Origin: Ramlibacter albus
GTDB lineage: Bacteria > Pseudomonadota > Gammaproteobacteria > Burkholderiales > Burkholderiaceae_C
Direction of reading: 5' to 3'
DNA length: 64,000 nt
Assembly (NCBI RefSeq): GCF_014297445.1
Contig: NZ_JACORU010000010.1
Coordinates: forward strand, 62,001-126,000
Under the pieces are notes generated by a model. It did not search any database. It was not told the DNA's origin and saw only the letters and a list, made by a program, of their open reading frames with translations. Made by a program: the position numbers and the translations under genes. Of this stretch, positions 33,237-42,792 are shown one piece after another (within the stretch, counting starts at the first letter, position 1; every line of letters starts with the position of its first letter).

Positions 33237-33848
33237 TCAGATCGGCCGGATCTGCACCTTGCGCCACTTGATGGCGCCGCCGGGGATGTTGTTGGCGCCC
33301 GGCGCGTACTGCAAGGCGAAGGGCCCTTCCTTGAACTGCTCGTTGCTGATGTTGACGGTCTGCACGCCGTTGAACACCACCACCAATTGCGGGCCCTTCG
33401 CCGTGACCTCGTAGGTGTTCCACTTGCCGCCGGCCTTGGGCATCGGCACGACCGCCGCGAAGTCGACGATGGCGCCGGTACCGTACTTCGGGTCCGGCCG
33501 CTGGTCGAAGATGTTCACTTCGTACGAGCTGGTCGCGGTGATGGCCGAGGGGTTCTGCGCGCGGATGAAGATGCCGCTGTTGGTGGTGTGGTCCGCCCAG
33601 AACTCGGCGCGGATCTGGAAGTCCTTGTAGGACTTCTTGGTCACGAGGTACCCGCCCGCGCCCTTGTCGGCCATCACGGTGCCGCCCTCGGCGCGCCAGT
33701 TCGCGTCGCCGATGCGGTTGAAGTTCTCCAGGCCGCTGTTGCCGTCGATCAGGGTCTCCCAGCCCTCGGCGGCCGGGTTCATCATGGCGCAGCCGGCGGC
33801 GAGCGCCAGGGCGAGGAACGCGGAAACGAAACCTGCAAGCTTCTTCAT
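33237..33848 (-). CDS. DUF1080 (3-keto-disaccharide hydrolase-like) lipoprotein
   Basis: The 203-residue protein begins with a lipoprotein signal peptide (lipobox LAAGC at about residues 16-20) followed by WETLIDGNSGLENFNRIGDA, the standard opening of the DUF1080 concanavalin-like beta-sandwich. FQIRAEFWADHTTNSGIFIR and YEVNIFDQRPDP are further family segments. Members are mostly glycoside-binding or 3-keto-glycoside hydrolases in the envelope. It stands alone, convergent with the DsrE gene and upstream in orientation of nothing related. Its substrate is unknown. Confidence 0.85.
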   Translation of the reverse strand: MKKLAGFVSAFLALALAAGCAMMNPAAEGWETLIDGNSGLENFNRIGDANWRAEGGTVMADKGAGGYLVTKKSYKDFQIRAEFWADHTTNSGIFIRAQNPSAITATSSYEVNIFDQRPDPKYGTGAIVDFAAVVPMPKAGGKWNTYEVTAKGPQLVVVFNGVQTVNISNEQFKEGPFALQYAPGANNIPGGAIKWRKVQIRPI

Positions 33849-33904
33849 GCCACTTCTCCTTCGTTGGGGACGCCCAGTCTAGGAGCGGGGCTTGCAAGGC
33901 AGGG

Positions 33905-36586
33905 TTAGGGTTTGTTCGCGGCGGGGGCCATCGCCTCGTGCAGGTAGGGGGCGGTCGCGCTCTCGCGGCTGCGTGCCACCTCCTGCGGGCGGCCCTGCGC
34001 CACCACCCGGCCGCCTTCGGCGCCCGCGCCGGGGCCCATGTCGACGACCCAGTCGCTGTGGGCCACCATGCGCATCTCGTGCTCCACGACGACCACCGTG
34101 TTGCCCTCCGCGACGAGGCGGTCCAGTTGCGCGACGAGCCGGTCGACGTCGGCAGCGTGCAGCCCGGTGCTGGGTTCGTCGAGCACGTACAGCGTGTCGC
34201 CGCGATGCGCCCGCTGCAGCTCGGTGGCGAGCTTGATGCGCTGGGCTTCGCCGCCCGAGAGCTCGGTGGCGGGCTGCCCCAGGCGCAGGTAGCCGACCCC
34301 GATGTCCTGCAGCACCGTGAGCGCACGCAGCACCTGCGGCTCGCCGGTGAAGAACTCGACGGCCTCGTCCACCGTCATGCGCAGCACGTCCGCGATGTTC
34401 TTGCCGTTGAACGTAACCTCCAGCGTCTTCGCGTTGTAGCGGGCGCCGTGGCAATCGGGGCATGGCGCATACACGCTGGGCATGAACAGGAGTTCGACGG
34501 AGACGAAACCCTCGCCCTCGCAGGTCTCGCAGCGGCCCTTGGGCACGTTGAAGGAGAAGCGGCCCGCGTCGAAGCGGCGCTTGCGCGCCTGCGGCGTGGC
34601 GGCGAAGAGCTTGCGCACGGCGTCGAACAGGCCCGTGTAGGTGGCGAGGTTGGAGCGCGGCGTGCGGCCGATCGGCTTCTGGTCGACACGCACCAGGCGG
34701 CGGATCTTCGCGAGGTCGCCGGCGAGGCGGCCGGTCATCGGCATGCCCAGCGTCGGTGCCAGCACTTCCTCGGGCTCCTCCTCGTCGGCCGGGACCGCGT
34801 GCCCGAGATGACGCGCGACGAGTTCGAGCAGGGCCTGGCTTACGAGCGTGGACTTGCCGGAGCCGGACACACCGGTCACGGCCGTGAGGCAGCCGATCGG
34901 AAGGGCAACATCGAGCCCTTGCAGGTTGTTGCGCGTGATGCCCTCCAGCCGGAGCCAGCCCGCGGCCTCGCGCTGCTCCCGCGCGGGCAACTGCACTTCG
35001 TCGAACAGGTAGCGGCGCGTCTGCGACTCGGTCACTTGCCGCAGCCCCTCGGGCGGCCCGCTGTACAGCACGCGGCCACCCAGCTCACCGGCCGCCGGGC
35101 CGACGTCCACCAACCAGTCCGCGCGGCGCATCATCGTCACGTCGTGCTCGACGACGTACACGGAGTTCCCGCTGGCCTTGAGCCGCTGCAAGGCGCGCAC
35201 GAGCGCTTCGCCGTCGGCCGGGTGCAGGCCCGCCGAAGGTTCGTCCAGCACGTAGATCACGCCGAAGAGGTGCGAGCCGAGCTGCGTGGCCAGCCGCAGG
35301 CGCTGCAGCTCGCCGGGCGAGAGCGTGGGTGTCGAGCGGTCCAGCGACAGGTAGCCGAGGCCGAGGTCGGTGAGCGTCTTCACACGCAGCAGCACCTCGC
35401 ACGCGAGGCGTTGCGCGGCGATGCGCTTTTCCTCCGAAAGATGCGGCGTGAGGCGAACGTCCGGCGCGGCGTCGTGGCTCGCGCCGCCTTTCGCGACACG
35501 TGTGTCGCGGGCACGCCGTGAGTCCTCGCGGCTGACGCGCGAACCTTCACTGGGTTTGCCGAAGCGGCCCTCGGCGACCGGCTGCAACACCGCCGCGACT
35601 TGCGCCAGCGGCATGTGCGCCATCTCCCCGATGTCGATGCCCGCGAAGGTGACAGACAGCGCCTCGGGCTTGAGCCGCTTGCCGCCGCACACCGGGCACA
35701 GGCTCGCCACCATGTACTGCGACACGCGCTTCTTCATCAATGCGCTTTGCGTGGTCGCGAAGGTCTGCAGCACGTAGTTGCGCGCGCTGGTGAAGGTGCC
35801 CATGTACGCCGGCTCCGTCTTCGCGCGCAGCGCCGCGCGCGTTTCCTTCGGCGTGAAGCCGGGGTAGACCGGCACCGTGGGTGTTTCGTCGGTGTAGAGG
35901 ATCCAGTCGCGGTCCTTCTTCGGCAGGTCGCGCCACGGCTTGTCGACGTCGTAGCCGAGCGTGACGAGGATGTCGCGCAGGTTCTGGCCGTGCCAGGCCG
36001 GGGGCCACGCGGCGATGGCGCGCTCGCGAATCGTGAGCGAGTCGTCGGGCACCATCGACTGCTCGGTCACTTCGTACACCGAGCCCTGCCCATGGCAGCG
36101 CGGGCATGCGCCTTGCGGCGTATTGGGCGAAAAGTCTTCCGCGTACAGCATGGGCTGCCCGGGCGGGTAGAGCCCTGCCCGCGAGTACAGCATGCGCAGG
36201 TGGTTGGAGATCGCCGTCACGCTGCCGACCGACGAGCGCACGCTGGGCGTGCCGCGCTGCTGCTGCAACGCGACGGCGGGCGGCAGGCCCTCGATCGAAT
36301 CGACATCGGGCACGCCCGCCTGGTCGATCAGGCGGCGCGCGTACGGCGACACCGATTCGAGGTAGCGCCGCTGCGCCTCCGCGAAGATCGTGCCGAAGGC
36401 GAGCGACGACTTGCCCGAGCCCGACACGCCGCTGAACACGACCAGCGCGTCGCGCGGCACGTCGACGTCCACTTCCTTCAGGTTGTGCTCGCGCGCGCCG
36501 CGCACGCGCACGCAACCCGGCCGCGCGGCGGCATCATCCTGCTGCTGTCTTTTGTCGGTGGTGCCCGGTACCTGCTCCCTGGCCAT
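33905..36586 (-). CDS. Class II UvrA paralogue (UvrA2-type ABC ATPase)
   Basis: This 893-residue protein has two ABC ATPase modules: Walker [16 protein letters not shown] near residue 55 and [15 protein letters not shown] near 575, with zinc-finger cysteine sets ([32 protein letters not shown]). The first signature is [16 protein letters not shown], with Pro replacing Gly of LSGGE, and no room for the full UvrB-binding domain follows the first Walker A. Both are marks of class II UvrA (DrrC-like), not the housekeeping repair UvrA. A charged insert of about 45 residues ([16 protein letters not shown] onward) sits before the first signature. Such proteins are linked to DNA-damage or drug tolerance. 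Cytoplasmic. Confidence 0.85.
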   Translation of the reverse strand: MAREQVPGTTDKRQQQDDAAARPGCVRVRGAREHNLKEVDVDVPRDALVVFSGVSGSGKSSLAFGTIFAEAQRRYLESVSPYARRLIDQAGVPDVDSIEGLPPAVALQQQRGTPSVRSSVGSVTAISNHLRMLYSRAGLYPPGQPMLYAEDFSPNTPQGACPRCHGQGSVYEVTEQSMVPDDSLTIRERAIAAWPPAWHGQNLRDILVTLGYDVDKPWRDLPKKDRDWILYTDETPTVPVYPGFTPKETRAALRAKTEPAYMGTFTSARNYVLQTFATTQSALMKKRVSQYMVASLCPVCGGKRLKPEALSVTFAGIDIGEMAHMPLAQVAAVLQPVAEGRFGKPSEGSRVSREDSRRARDTRVAKGGASHDAAPDVRLTPHLSEEKRIAAQRLACEVLLRVKTLTDLGLGYLSLDRSTPTLSPGELQRLRLATQLGSHLFGVIYVLDEPSAGLHPADGEALVRALQRLKASGNSVYVVEHDVTMMRRADWLVDVGPAAGELGGRVLYSGPPEGLRQVTESQTRRYLFDEVQLPAREQREAAGWLRLEGITRNNLQGLDVALPIGCLTAVTGVSGSGKSTLVSQALLELVARHLGHAVPADEEEPEEVLAPTLGMPMTGRLAGDLAKIRRLVRVDQKPIGRTPRSNLATYTGLFDAVRKLFAATPQARKRRFDAGRFSFNVPKGRCETCEGEGFVSVELLFMPSVYAPCPDCHGARYNAKTLEVTFNGKNIADVLRMTVDEAVEFFTGEPQVLRALTVLQDIGVGYLRLGQPATELSGGEAQRIKLATELQRAHRGDTLYVLDEPSTGLHAADVDRLVAQLDRLVAEGNTVVVVEHEMRMVAHSDWVVDMGPGAGAEGGRVVAQGRPQEVARSRESATAPYLHEAMAPAANKP

Positions 36587-36649
36587 CAGGCCATGTTAGC
36601 CGGGCCCCCGTTCCCGCGGGTGCGAATCCGCCGCGAGCCGCTGTCGGGC

Positions 36650-37966
36650 TCACTTGAGGCGGCCGAGCTTGTCGTAGAGCGTCTTCTTCGGGATCCCGAG
36701 CAGCTCGGCGGCACGCGCCACGTTGTCGTGCGCGACAGCCATCGCGTCGCGGATGAGGCTGCGCTCCACCGCCTCGAGCCTTTGCGGCAAGGTCGAGCCC
36801 GGATCGGCCGCCACCGGCTCCAGCCCATCGGGCAGGCCGAGCGCCACCCGCTCGGCCACGTTGCGAAGCTCGCGCACGTTGCCCGGCCAGCCGTACTGTT
36901 GCCAGCGCAGCATGTCGCGGTCGCTCCATTCCACCGGCGGCTTGCCGAAGCGCTGCGCGGCTTCGCGAACGAAATGCGCCATCAACAGCGGCACGTCGCC
37001 GGGGCGTTCGCGCAGCGGCGGTATCGCGAGCGACACCACATTCAATCGATAGTAGAGGTCGGGCCGGAAGCGGCCTTGCGCCGCGAGCTCTTTCAGGTCA
37101 TCCTTTGCCGCGGCGACCACCCTGCAGTCCACCGCCACCTGCTGGTTGCCGCCCAGGCGCTCGACGCGGCGGTCCTGCAGCACACGAAGCAGCTTGACCT
37201 GCGTGGCCAGTGGCATCGATTCGATCTCGTCGAGGAACAGCGTGCCGTGGTGCGCGTACTCGACGCGGCCGACGCGCCGCTTCGTCGCGCCGGTGAACGC
37301 GCCCGCCTCGTGGCCGAACAGCTCGCTCTCCACGATGTTCTCCGGCAGCGCACCGCAGTTGACCGCCACGAACGGCCCGGCGCGCCCGCTCATCGCGTGC
37401 AACGCGCGCGCCACGACCTCCTTGCCCGAGCCGGTTTCGCCGCGCAGCAGCACGTCCACCGCGGCCGGTGCGAGCGCGGCAACCTGCCGCCGCAATTCCT
37501 GCATCGGCGGCGACTGGCCGATCAGCGGCATGTCACCGGCGCCGCGCAACTGTTCGCGCAGGTGCCGGTTCTCCACCACGAGCGCGCGGCGTTCGGTGGC
37601 GCGCCGCACGGTGTCGACGAGGCGTTCCGACGAGAACGGCTTCTCGATGAAGTCGTACGCGCCTTCGCGCATCGCCTCCACCGCCATCGTCACGTCGCCA
37701 TGGCCGGTGGCCAGGATGACGGGCAGTTCGCGGTCGCGCTTGCGCAGCTCCGCCAGCAATTCGAGCCCGCCCATGCGCGGCAGCTTCACGTCGGTGACCA
37801 CCGCCCACGGCTGCTCCTGCGCGAGCGCGGCCAGCGCCGACTCGGCGTCGCCGAAAGCCAGCACGTCGATCTGCGCGAGCGCGAGCGCCTGCTCGCTGCC
37901 GCGGCGCACGATGGGGTCGTCCTCGACGAGGAACACGCGCGCGCGCCGCGGCTCGTTCATGGTCAT
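36650..37966 (-). CDS. Sigma54-dependent response regulator (DctD-like)
   Basis: The 438-residue regulator has a receiver domain (about residues 6-120) with phospho-acceptor Asp in VVTDVKLPRMGG and the switch Lys in FIEKPF. An AAA+ sigma54-activation domain follows, with Walker A GETGSGKE, the sigma54 loop ESELFGHEAGAFTGATKRR and WPGNVRELRN. The C-terminal Fis-type HTH is NVARAAELLGIPKKTLYDKL. The start at 37966 overlaps the kinase stop (ATGA), so the pair is coupled. Orthologues (DctD) switch on C4-dicarboxylate transport. Here the downstream target is unknown; the Bug gene upstream of the kinase is in the same operon direction. Confidence 0.9.
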   Translation of the reverse strand: MTMNEPRRARVFLVEDDPIVRRGSEQALALAQIDVLAFGDAESALAALAQEQPWAVVTDVKLPRMGGLELLAELRKRDRELPVILATGHGDVTMAVEAMREGAYDFIEKPFSSERLVDTVRRATERRALVVENRHLREQLRGAGDMPLIGQSPPMQELRRQVAALAPAAVDVLLRGETGSGKEVVARALHAMSGRAGPFVAVNCGALPENIVESELFGHEAGAFTGATKRRVGRVEYAHHGTLFLDEIESMPLATQVKLLRVLQDRRVERLGGNQQVAVDCRVVAAAKDDLKELAAQGRFRPDLYYRLNVVSLAIPPLRERPGDVPLLMAHFVREAAQRFGKPPVEWSDRDMLRWQQYGWPGNVRELRNVAERVALGLPDGLEPVAADPGSTLPQRLEAVERSLIRDAMAVAHDNVARAAELLGIPKKTLYDKLGRLK

Positions 37967-39714
37967 GCCGCCTCCAGGCGCACCGAGAATTCCGCGCCGC
38001 CATCCGCGGCATTGCGGCCTTCGAGCCGGCCGCCGAAGCTCTCGACGATGGTGAGCGACAGCGCGAGCCCCAGGCCCAACCCCTGCCCCACCGGCTTGGT
38101 GGTGTGGAAGGGCTCGAACAAACGCCCCAGCGCCTCCTGCGCGAGCCCCGGCCCGTTGTCGTGGACGAACACGGTGACCGCACCGCCTTCGCAGCGGGTC
38201 CACACGCGCAGTGCGCCGCCGTGGCCCGCCGCGTCGAGGCCGTTGCGCAGCAGGTTGACGATGACTTGCTCCAGCCGCACGGCGTCGGCCCGCACGTGCA
38301 GCCGCGCCTGCACACCGGACGTGTCGATGCTCGCCCCCGCCTCGCGCCGCGCGGGCTCGAGGATCAGCAGCGCGTTGTCGACCGCGCGCAGTACGTCGAC
38401 GTCGCCCATGGTGCCCGGCTCCTTGCGCGCGAACACCTTCAGCTGCGTGACGATGCGGCCCATGCGCGCCACGAGCTGCGCGATGAGCGTGAGGTTCTCG
38501 CGCGCCTCGGCGACGCGGCCGTGCTCGATGAGCTGCACCGCGTTGTCCGAGAGCGTGTGCAAGGCAGCGAGCGGCTGGTTCAGCTCGTGCGTCATGCCGG
38601 CGGACATCTGGCCCAGCATCGTGAGCTTGCCCGCCTGCACGGCGGCGTCGTTCGCGGTGCGAAGGATCGCCTCGGTGCGCTGCAGCTGGGCCGACTTGCG
38701 ATCGAGCTCCTCGCTCACCTCGCGCAACTCGCGCTCGGCGCGGCGGGTCTTCTCGCGCTCCGCGCGGGCCAGCCGCAGGTGGAACCAGAGACCGACGACG
38801 ATCGCCGCAAGCGCGGCGCCGGCGACAGCGGCCACGGCGGCCGATGCGCGCGCGGCACGCTGGTCCACCAGCACCAGCATCTGCCAGCCGAGCACGCCGA
38901 CGCCCTGGCGCACGATGGCGTAATCGGCGTCCACACCACCGCGCGCGACGCGGGCTTCGCGCTGCGCCGGTGCGATGCCGCCGGGTGTGATGGCCGGCAG
39001 CGGCTGGCCGCCGTACTGGCGCGCATCGGCGAGGCGCGCGCGCGCGGCCGCGTCCAGCGGCTGCAGCGCCGAGTACTTCCATTCCGGTACCGAGCTGAGG
39101 ATCACCACGCCCGCCCGGTCGACGAGGAGCACCGCCTCGCCGCTCTGGCGCAGCGCGTCCTCGAACGGCTGCAAGCCCACCTTGATCGCGATCACGCCTT
39201 GCGCGCCGCCCGGCGAGCGCAGCTTCGACGCGAGGAAGTAACCGGCCTCGCCGGTGGTTGCGCCGATGCCGTAGAACCGGCCGAAGCTGCCGGCCAGTGC
39301 CTCGCGCACGTAAGGCCGGAACGCGTAGTTGCGGCCCACGAAGTTGACCTGCTGGTTCCAGTTGCTCGCCGCGAGCGTCTCGCCCTCGGCGTCCATCAGG
39401 TAGGCCGCGGACAGCCGCGCGGCTTGCGCCACGGCTTCGAGGTAGTGGTTGGCGGCCGCGCGCGCGCCGCTCTCGCGGTCCAGCGCCGCGCCCAGCTTGC
39501 GTTCCAGCACCATCAGCCCGGGCAGCGCCTCGTGGCGGCTGAGGGTGTTCTCGAGGCTGAGGGTGAAGAATTCGAGGCGGCGCGCGGACGCGGCCTTCTC
39601 CGCATTGAGCTGCGCGGCCAGCGCGGCCTGGAAAGCCGCCCAGCCGCAAAGCAGGCAGAGCGCCGCCGCCACCAGGTACGGCAGCGCCCTGCGAGTGAGC
39701 GCGGATGCAGCCAT
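37963..39714 (-). CDS. Sensor histidine kinase (DctB-like)
   Basis: The 583-residue kinase has one N-terminal TM helix (about residues 10-30), a periplasmic double-PAS sensor with the DctB-like NFVGRNYAFRPYVREALAG and FYGIGATTGEAGYFLASKL segments, and a second TM (about 290-315). A coiled-coil linker, the H-box GMTHELNQPLAALHTLSDNA, and an HATPase domain with N, G1 and G2 boxes (NLLRNGLDAAG, DNGPGL, GLGLGLALS) complete it. It senses an organic acid outside the cell and phosphorylates the overlapping DctD-like regulator. Ligand identity is not predictable, but the Bug gene 40 bp upstream is the natural candidate partner. Confidence 0.9.
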   Translation of the reverse strand: MAASALTRRALPYLVAAALCLLCGWAAFQAALAAQLNAEKAASARRLEFFTLSLENTLSRHEALPGLMVLERKLGAALDRESGARAAANHYLEAVAQAARLSAAYLMDAEGETLAASNWNQQVNFVGRNYAFRPYVREALAGSFGRFYGIGATTGEAGYFLASKLRSPGGAQGVIAIKVGLQPFEDALRQSGEAVLLVDRAGVVILSSVPEWKYSALQPLDAAARARLADARQYGGQPLPAITPGGIAPAQREARVARGGVDADYAIVRQGVGVLGWQMLVLVDQRAARASAAVAAVAGAALAAIVVGLWFHLRLARAEREKTRRAERELREVSEELDRKSAQLQRTEAILRTANDAAVQAGKLTMLGQMSAGMTHELNQPLAALHTLSDNAVQLIEHGRVAEARENLTLIAQLVARMGRIVTQLKVFARKEPGTMGDVDVLRAVDNALLILEPARREAGASIDTSGVQARLHVRADAVRLEQVIVNLLRNGLDAAGHGGALRVWTRCEGGAVTVFVHDNGPGLAQEALGRLFEPFHTTKPVGQGLGLGLALSLTIVESFGGRLEGRNAADGGAEFSVRLEAA

Positions 39715-39754
39715 CGGATCAATATGGCATGCGCCGGCGCATCTGTCGTACGTA

Positions 39755-40726
39755 TTAATCCAGCTTGAGGCCGCGCTCCTTCACGACCTTGCGGTAGACC
39801 TCGTACTCGGCGCGGATCTGGTCGCCGAACTGCTGCGAGCTGTTGGCGATGACGAGCGAGCCCGTGTCCTCGATGCGCTTGCGCACCGCCGGGTCGCCCA
39901 GCGCCTTCATGACGCCCGCGTGGACCTTCTCGACGACGTCCCTGGGCAGGTTGCGCGGGCCGACGATGCCGTAATAGGCCATGCGGTTGACGGCGTCCAG
40001 GCCCACCTCCTGGAAGGTCGGCACGTTGGGCAGCACGGCGACGCGCTGCGGCGCGGCGACCACGATCGGCACGAGCTTGTTCTCCTTGATGAAGGGCAGC
40101 GCGGATGGCAGGTTGTCGAAGATGATGGGCACCTGGCCCGCCACGGCGTCGTTCAGCGCGGGGCCCGAGCCGCGGTAGGGGATGTGCGTGACGAAGGTCT
40201 GGCTCAGGCCCTTGTACAGCTCCATCTGCAGATGGAGGATGGTGCCGGTGCCGGACGACGCGTGCGAGTACTTGCCGGGGCGCTTCTTCAGCTCGTTGAC
40301 GAACTCGGCGTAAGTGCGCGCCGGGAAGCTGGGGTGCACGGCCACGACGTTCGGGGTCGCGGCGATGTTGATGATCGGCGTGAAGTCCTTCGAGGGGTCG
40401 TAGCCGGCCTTCGGGTTGATGGCGGGCACGGCGGCCGTGGTGGACACGGTGGCCAGGCCGAGCGAGTAGCCGTCGGGCGTGGAGCGCACCGTTTCCATCG
40501 CGCCGATCACGCCGCCGGCGCCGCCGCGGTTGTCCACGACGACCGGCTGGCCGAGCGCGCGGGAGAGCGGGTCCGCGACCACGCGCGCGATGATGTCCGT
40601 GGTGCCGCCCGGGGCGAAGGGCACGACGAGCTTGATCGGGCGGTCCGGGAAGGCCGCGAAGGCGGGCAGCGCGAGCGTGGATGCGAAGGTGCCGGCCGAA
40701 GCGGCGAGGAAGTGTCTGCGCAACAT
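39755..40726 (-). CDS. Bug/TctC-family periplasmic solute-binding protein
   Basis: This 323-residue protein starts with a twin-Arg-containing signal peptide ([20 protein letters not shown]) ending at Ala-Phe-Ala-Ala. Family motifs [39 protein letters not shown] and [13 protein letters not shown] follow. ATG 40726 has a strong AAGGAG site 10 bp upstream. It heads a minus-strand operon followed 40 bp later by the DctB-like kinase and DctD-like regulator. It is divergent from a LysR gene with two palindromes in the shared control region. It could deliver ligand to transport or to signalling; a Bug protein as co-sensor with a kinase is known from BctC/BctDE. No permease is nearby. Confidence 0.9.
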   Translation of the reverse strand: MLRRHFLAASAGTFASTLALPAFAAFPDRPIKLVVPFAPGGTTDIIARVVADPLSRALGQPVVVDNRGGAGGVIGAMETVRSTPDGYSLGLATVSTTAAVPAINPKAGYDPSKDFTPIINIAATPNVVAVHPSFPARTYAEFVNELKKRPGKYSHASSGTGTILHLQMELYKGLSQTFVTHIPYRGSGPALNDAVAGQVPIIFDNLPSALPFIKENKLVPIVVAAPQRVAVLPNVPTFQEVGLDAVNRMAYYGIVGPRNLPRDVVEKVHAGVMKALGDPAVRKRIEDTGSLVIANSSQQFGDQIRAEYEVYRKVVKERGLKLD

Positions 40727-40846
40727 GGTTGTCTCCTTGCGATGGGTTGCGCGGCCAATGTCTGCAACGCGCATGCCAGCGCACGTGCGTGGTTCCACGT
40801 ATCCGCTTGCAGAGGGAAGCCGTGGCGCAACGCCCTCGGGGCGGCC

Positions 40847-40890
40847 GGATTCCCGGAATCCCCACATGCCGCGTTCCGGCGCGCCGGAAC
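40847..40890. promoter_or_regulatory. Two adjacent palindromes in the Bug/LysR divergent region
   Basis: GGATTCC-C-GGAATCC (40847-40861) and the perfect 18-bp palindrome GTTCCGGCGCGCCGGAAC (40873-40890) lie about 12 bp apart. They sit 48-91 bp before the LysR start and about 120-160 bp before the divergent Bug start. They are candidate operators, probably for LysR self-control and Bug regulation. The second is also a possible strong hairpin. Confidence 0.55.
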
Positions 40891-40937
40891 GGGCGCAAAA
40901 TGGCGCTGCCGAACGTTTCGCCCAAAAGGTTCTTCGC

Positions 40938-41801
40938 ATGAGAACGATCGACCTGGAGTCGCTGGAGATCTTCCGCACCGTGGTGGAGGAAGGCGGGATC
41001 ATCCGCGCGTCCGAGAAACTGCACCGCGTGCAGTCCAACGTCACGACGCGCATCAAGCAGCTGGAGCAGCGGCTGGGCACGGCCCTCTTTCGCAAGCAGG
41101 GGCGCGGGCTGGTGCTGTCGGCCGAAGGCGAGTTGCTGCTGTCGTATGCGCAGCGCCTCTTCCGCCTCGCCGACGAGGCGGAGGCCGAACTGCGCAATGG
41201 TGTCGCAACCGGCGTGTTCCGCGTCGGCTCGCTGGAAAGCACCGCGGGCAGCCGGTTGCCGCCGATCCTCTCGCGCTTCCACAAGCAGTACCCCGGCGTG
41301 GTGGTGGAACTGGTGACGGGCACCACGGGCGCGCTCGTGCAGCGCGTCGCCAATTACGAGATCGAGGCGGCGTTCGTTTCGGAGCCGTTCACGGCGCCTG
41401 GGCTGCAGGCGATGAAGGTGTTCGAGGAGGAGCTCGTGCTCGTCACCGCCAAGGGCGTGCCCGAGGTCAAGCGCGCGGCCGACCTCGAAGGCATGACGCT
41501 CATCGCTTTTGCGGACGGCTGCTCGTACCGCCGCCGCCTGCAGGACTGGCTGGGTGCGTCGGCCGTGATGCCCGCGCGCACGCTGGAGTTCGGCTCCTAC
41601 CAGGCCATGATCGCGTGCGTGGCGGCCGGCACCGGCTTCGCGCTGGTGCCGCGGTCATTGCTGTTCGCCTTGCGCGCGGCGCATGAAGTGCAGCAGCACG
41701 AAGTGCCGGCGAAGGTGCGGAAGAACCACACGCACCTCGTGTGGAACGGCACCGCGTCGACGGCGCTGAAGCGGCTGCAGGAAATGCTGGCGCTGAATTA
41801 G
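40938..41801 (+). CDS. LysR-family transcriptional regulator
   Basis: The 287-residue regulator begins [20 protein letters not shown], with HTH segment [20 protein letters not shown] and a full effector domain (about residues 90-285). It is longer-framed upstream, but ATG 40938 starts the conserved HTH. It is divergent from the Bug-DctBD-type operon, with two palindromes in between, so it probably regulates that Bug gene as well as itself. This would place the same transport function under both a LysR and a two-component regulator. The stop overlaps that of the convergent lipoprotein gene. The ligand is unknown. Confidence 0.88.
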   Translation: MRTIDLESLEIFRTVVEEGGIIRASEKLHRVQSNVTTRIKQLEQRLGTALFRKQGRGLVLSAEGELLLSYAQRLFRLADEAEAELRNGVATGVFRVGSLESTAGSRLPPILSRFHKQYPGVVVELVTGTTGALVQRVANYEIEAAFVSEPFTAPGLQAMKVFEEELVLVTAKGVPEVKRAADLEGMTLIAFADGCSYRRRLQDWLGASAVMPARTLEFGSYQAMIACVAAGTGFALVPRSLLFALRAAHEVQQHEVPAKVRKNHTHLVWNGTASTALKRLQEMLALN

Positions 41802-42292
41802 GAGCGGTCGAAGAACCGGTCGCGCACTTCCATGCTCGGGTGCGCGCGGCGCACGATGCCTTGCGCGTCGAAGTACACCGAATAGAACATGTCCGCGCCG
41901 CCCATGTCGCGCCAGCGGTAGGTCCAGATCGGGCCGTTCCAGCTGCCCACGCCCTCGACCCGCGCGGGCGGGCCGAACTCGCGTTCGATGTCGGCACGTG
42001 TCCACTCGCCGGGCACGATGCGGTGGAAGTCGCGCTCGGTGAGCACCTGCCGCGCGGCGACGACCTTGCCGGACGCGTCGAGGTCGACCATCCAAGCGTA
42101 CTGGCCCGCGGGCTGCAGCGTGTACTGCAGGCGCTCGCCACCATTGGGCAGGCGCACGACGCGGCTGGGCGCGCCCATGCGCGCGAGCACCTGGTCGCGC
42201 GGCGTGCCGGGCGGCACGTCGCCAAAACCGAAACCGATGGCACAGCCGGCAAGCAGCAGCGCGGCCGCGGAAGGCAGGAGGAACTTCGGCAT
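41798..42292 (-). CDS. Small outer-membrane lipoprotein, BamE/SmpA-like repeats
   Basis: This 164-residue protein starts with a lipoprotein signal (LLLAGC, Cys at about residue 17). Two similar halves follow, each opening with a Gly/Pro-Gly-x-(Thr/Trp)-x-x-(Gln/Asp)-(Val/Ile)-x-x-x-(Met/Phe)-Gly-x-Pro pattern: VPPGTPRDQVLARMGAPS and VPGEWTRADIEREFGPPA. This recalls the SmpA/BamE and related lipoprotein fold, though the sequence is not BamE itself. ATG 42292 was chosen over the longer frame because the signal peptide begins there. It lies downstream of the tRNA terminator and converges with the LysR gene. The role is probably envelope maintenance, by inference. Confidence 0.7.
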   Translation of the reverse strand: MPKFLLPSAAALLLAGCAIGFGFGDVPPGTPRDQVLARMGAPSRVVRLPNGGERLQYTLQPAGQYAWMVDLDASGKVVAARQVLTERDFHRIVPGEWTRADIEREFGPPARVEGVGSWNGPIWTYRWRDMGGADMFYSVYFDAQGIVRRAHPSMEVRDRFFDRS

Positions 42293-42338
42293 GGCAGTTG
42301 GAGCCCGCGCGCGGGGCCGGAGTTCGGCCGCGCCAATG

Positions 42339-42367
42339 AAAAACGCCACGCTTTGGGGCGTGGCGTT
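42339..42367 (-). terminator. Rho-independent terminator of the tRNA array
   Basis: On the minus strand, a 10-bp perfect stem AACGCCACGC/GCGTGGCGTT with a 6-base loop is followed by a run of T. It begins 15 bp downstream of tRNA-Asp, the last tRNA of the array, and should end its transcript. Confidence 0.85.
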
Positions 42368-42381
42368 CTTGCTGGAACCTC

Positions 42382-42458
42382 TGGCGGAGTGGACGGGACT
42401 CGAACCCGCGACCCCCGGCGTGACAGGCCGGTATTCTAACCGACTGAACTACCACTCC
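42382..42458 (-). tRNA. tRNA-Asp (GTC)
   Basis: The minus strand reads GGAGTGGTAGTTCAGTCGG at the 5' end, an anticodon loop with GTC, a GGTTCGAGTCC T-arm and an encoded CCA after discriminator G. The acceptor stem GGAGTGG/CCACTCC is perfect. It is the last of three tRNAs transcribed together. Confidence 0.95.
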
Positions 42459-42504
42459 GCGTCGGTGCTGCGTTTCGCTCTCGCGAGCCAAGTGCAGCAA
42501 AACT

Positions 42505-42580
42505 TGGCGACCCTACGGGGATTCGAACCCCGGTACTCACCGTGAAAGGGTGATGTCCTAGGCCTCTAGACGATAGGGTC
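42505..42580 (-). tRNA. tRNA-Glu (TTC)
   Basis: The minus strand has acceptor stem GACCCTA/TAGGGTC, D-arm TCGTCTAGAGGCC, anticodon TTC in CCTTTCACG and an encoded CCA. It closely follows the E. coli tRNA-Glu pattern. It is the middle gene of the array; glutamyl-tRNA synthetase is encoded 1.1 kb away. Confidence 0.95.
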
Positions 42581-42609
42581 AAAACCTGGACTGATTATCT
42601 TCGACACTT

Positions 42610-42685
<76 letters not shown>

Positions 42686-42792
42686 GTTGGGTGTCGAGCC
42701 TCGCATTATAGCGTCATTTTTTGCGGTGCCGCCGGGCTGCGCGAGACGTTCGGTCAGTTGCCGTGTCACGTGGCGCTGCCTAAGTTCCGCGC

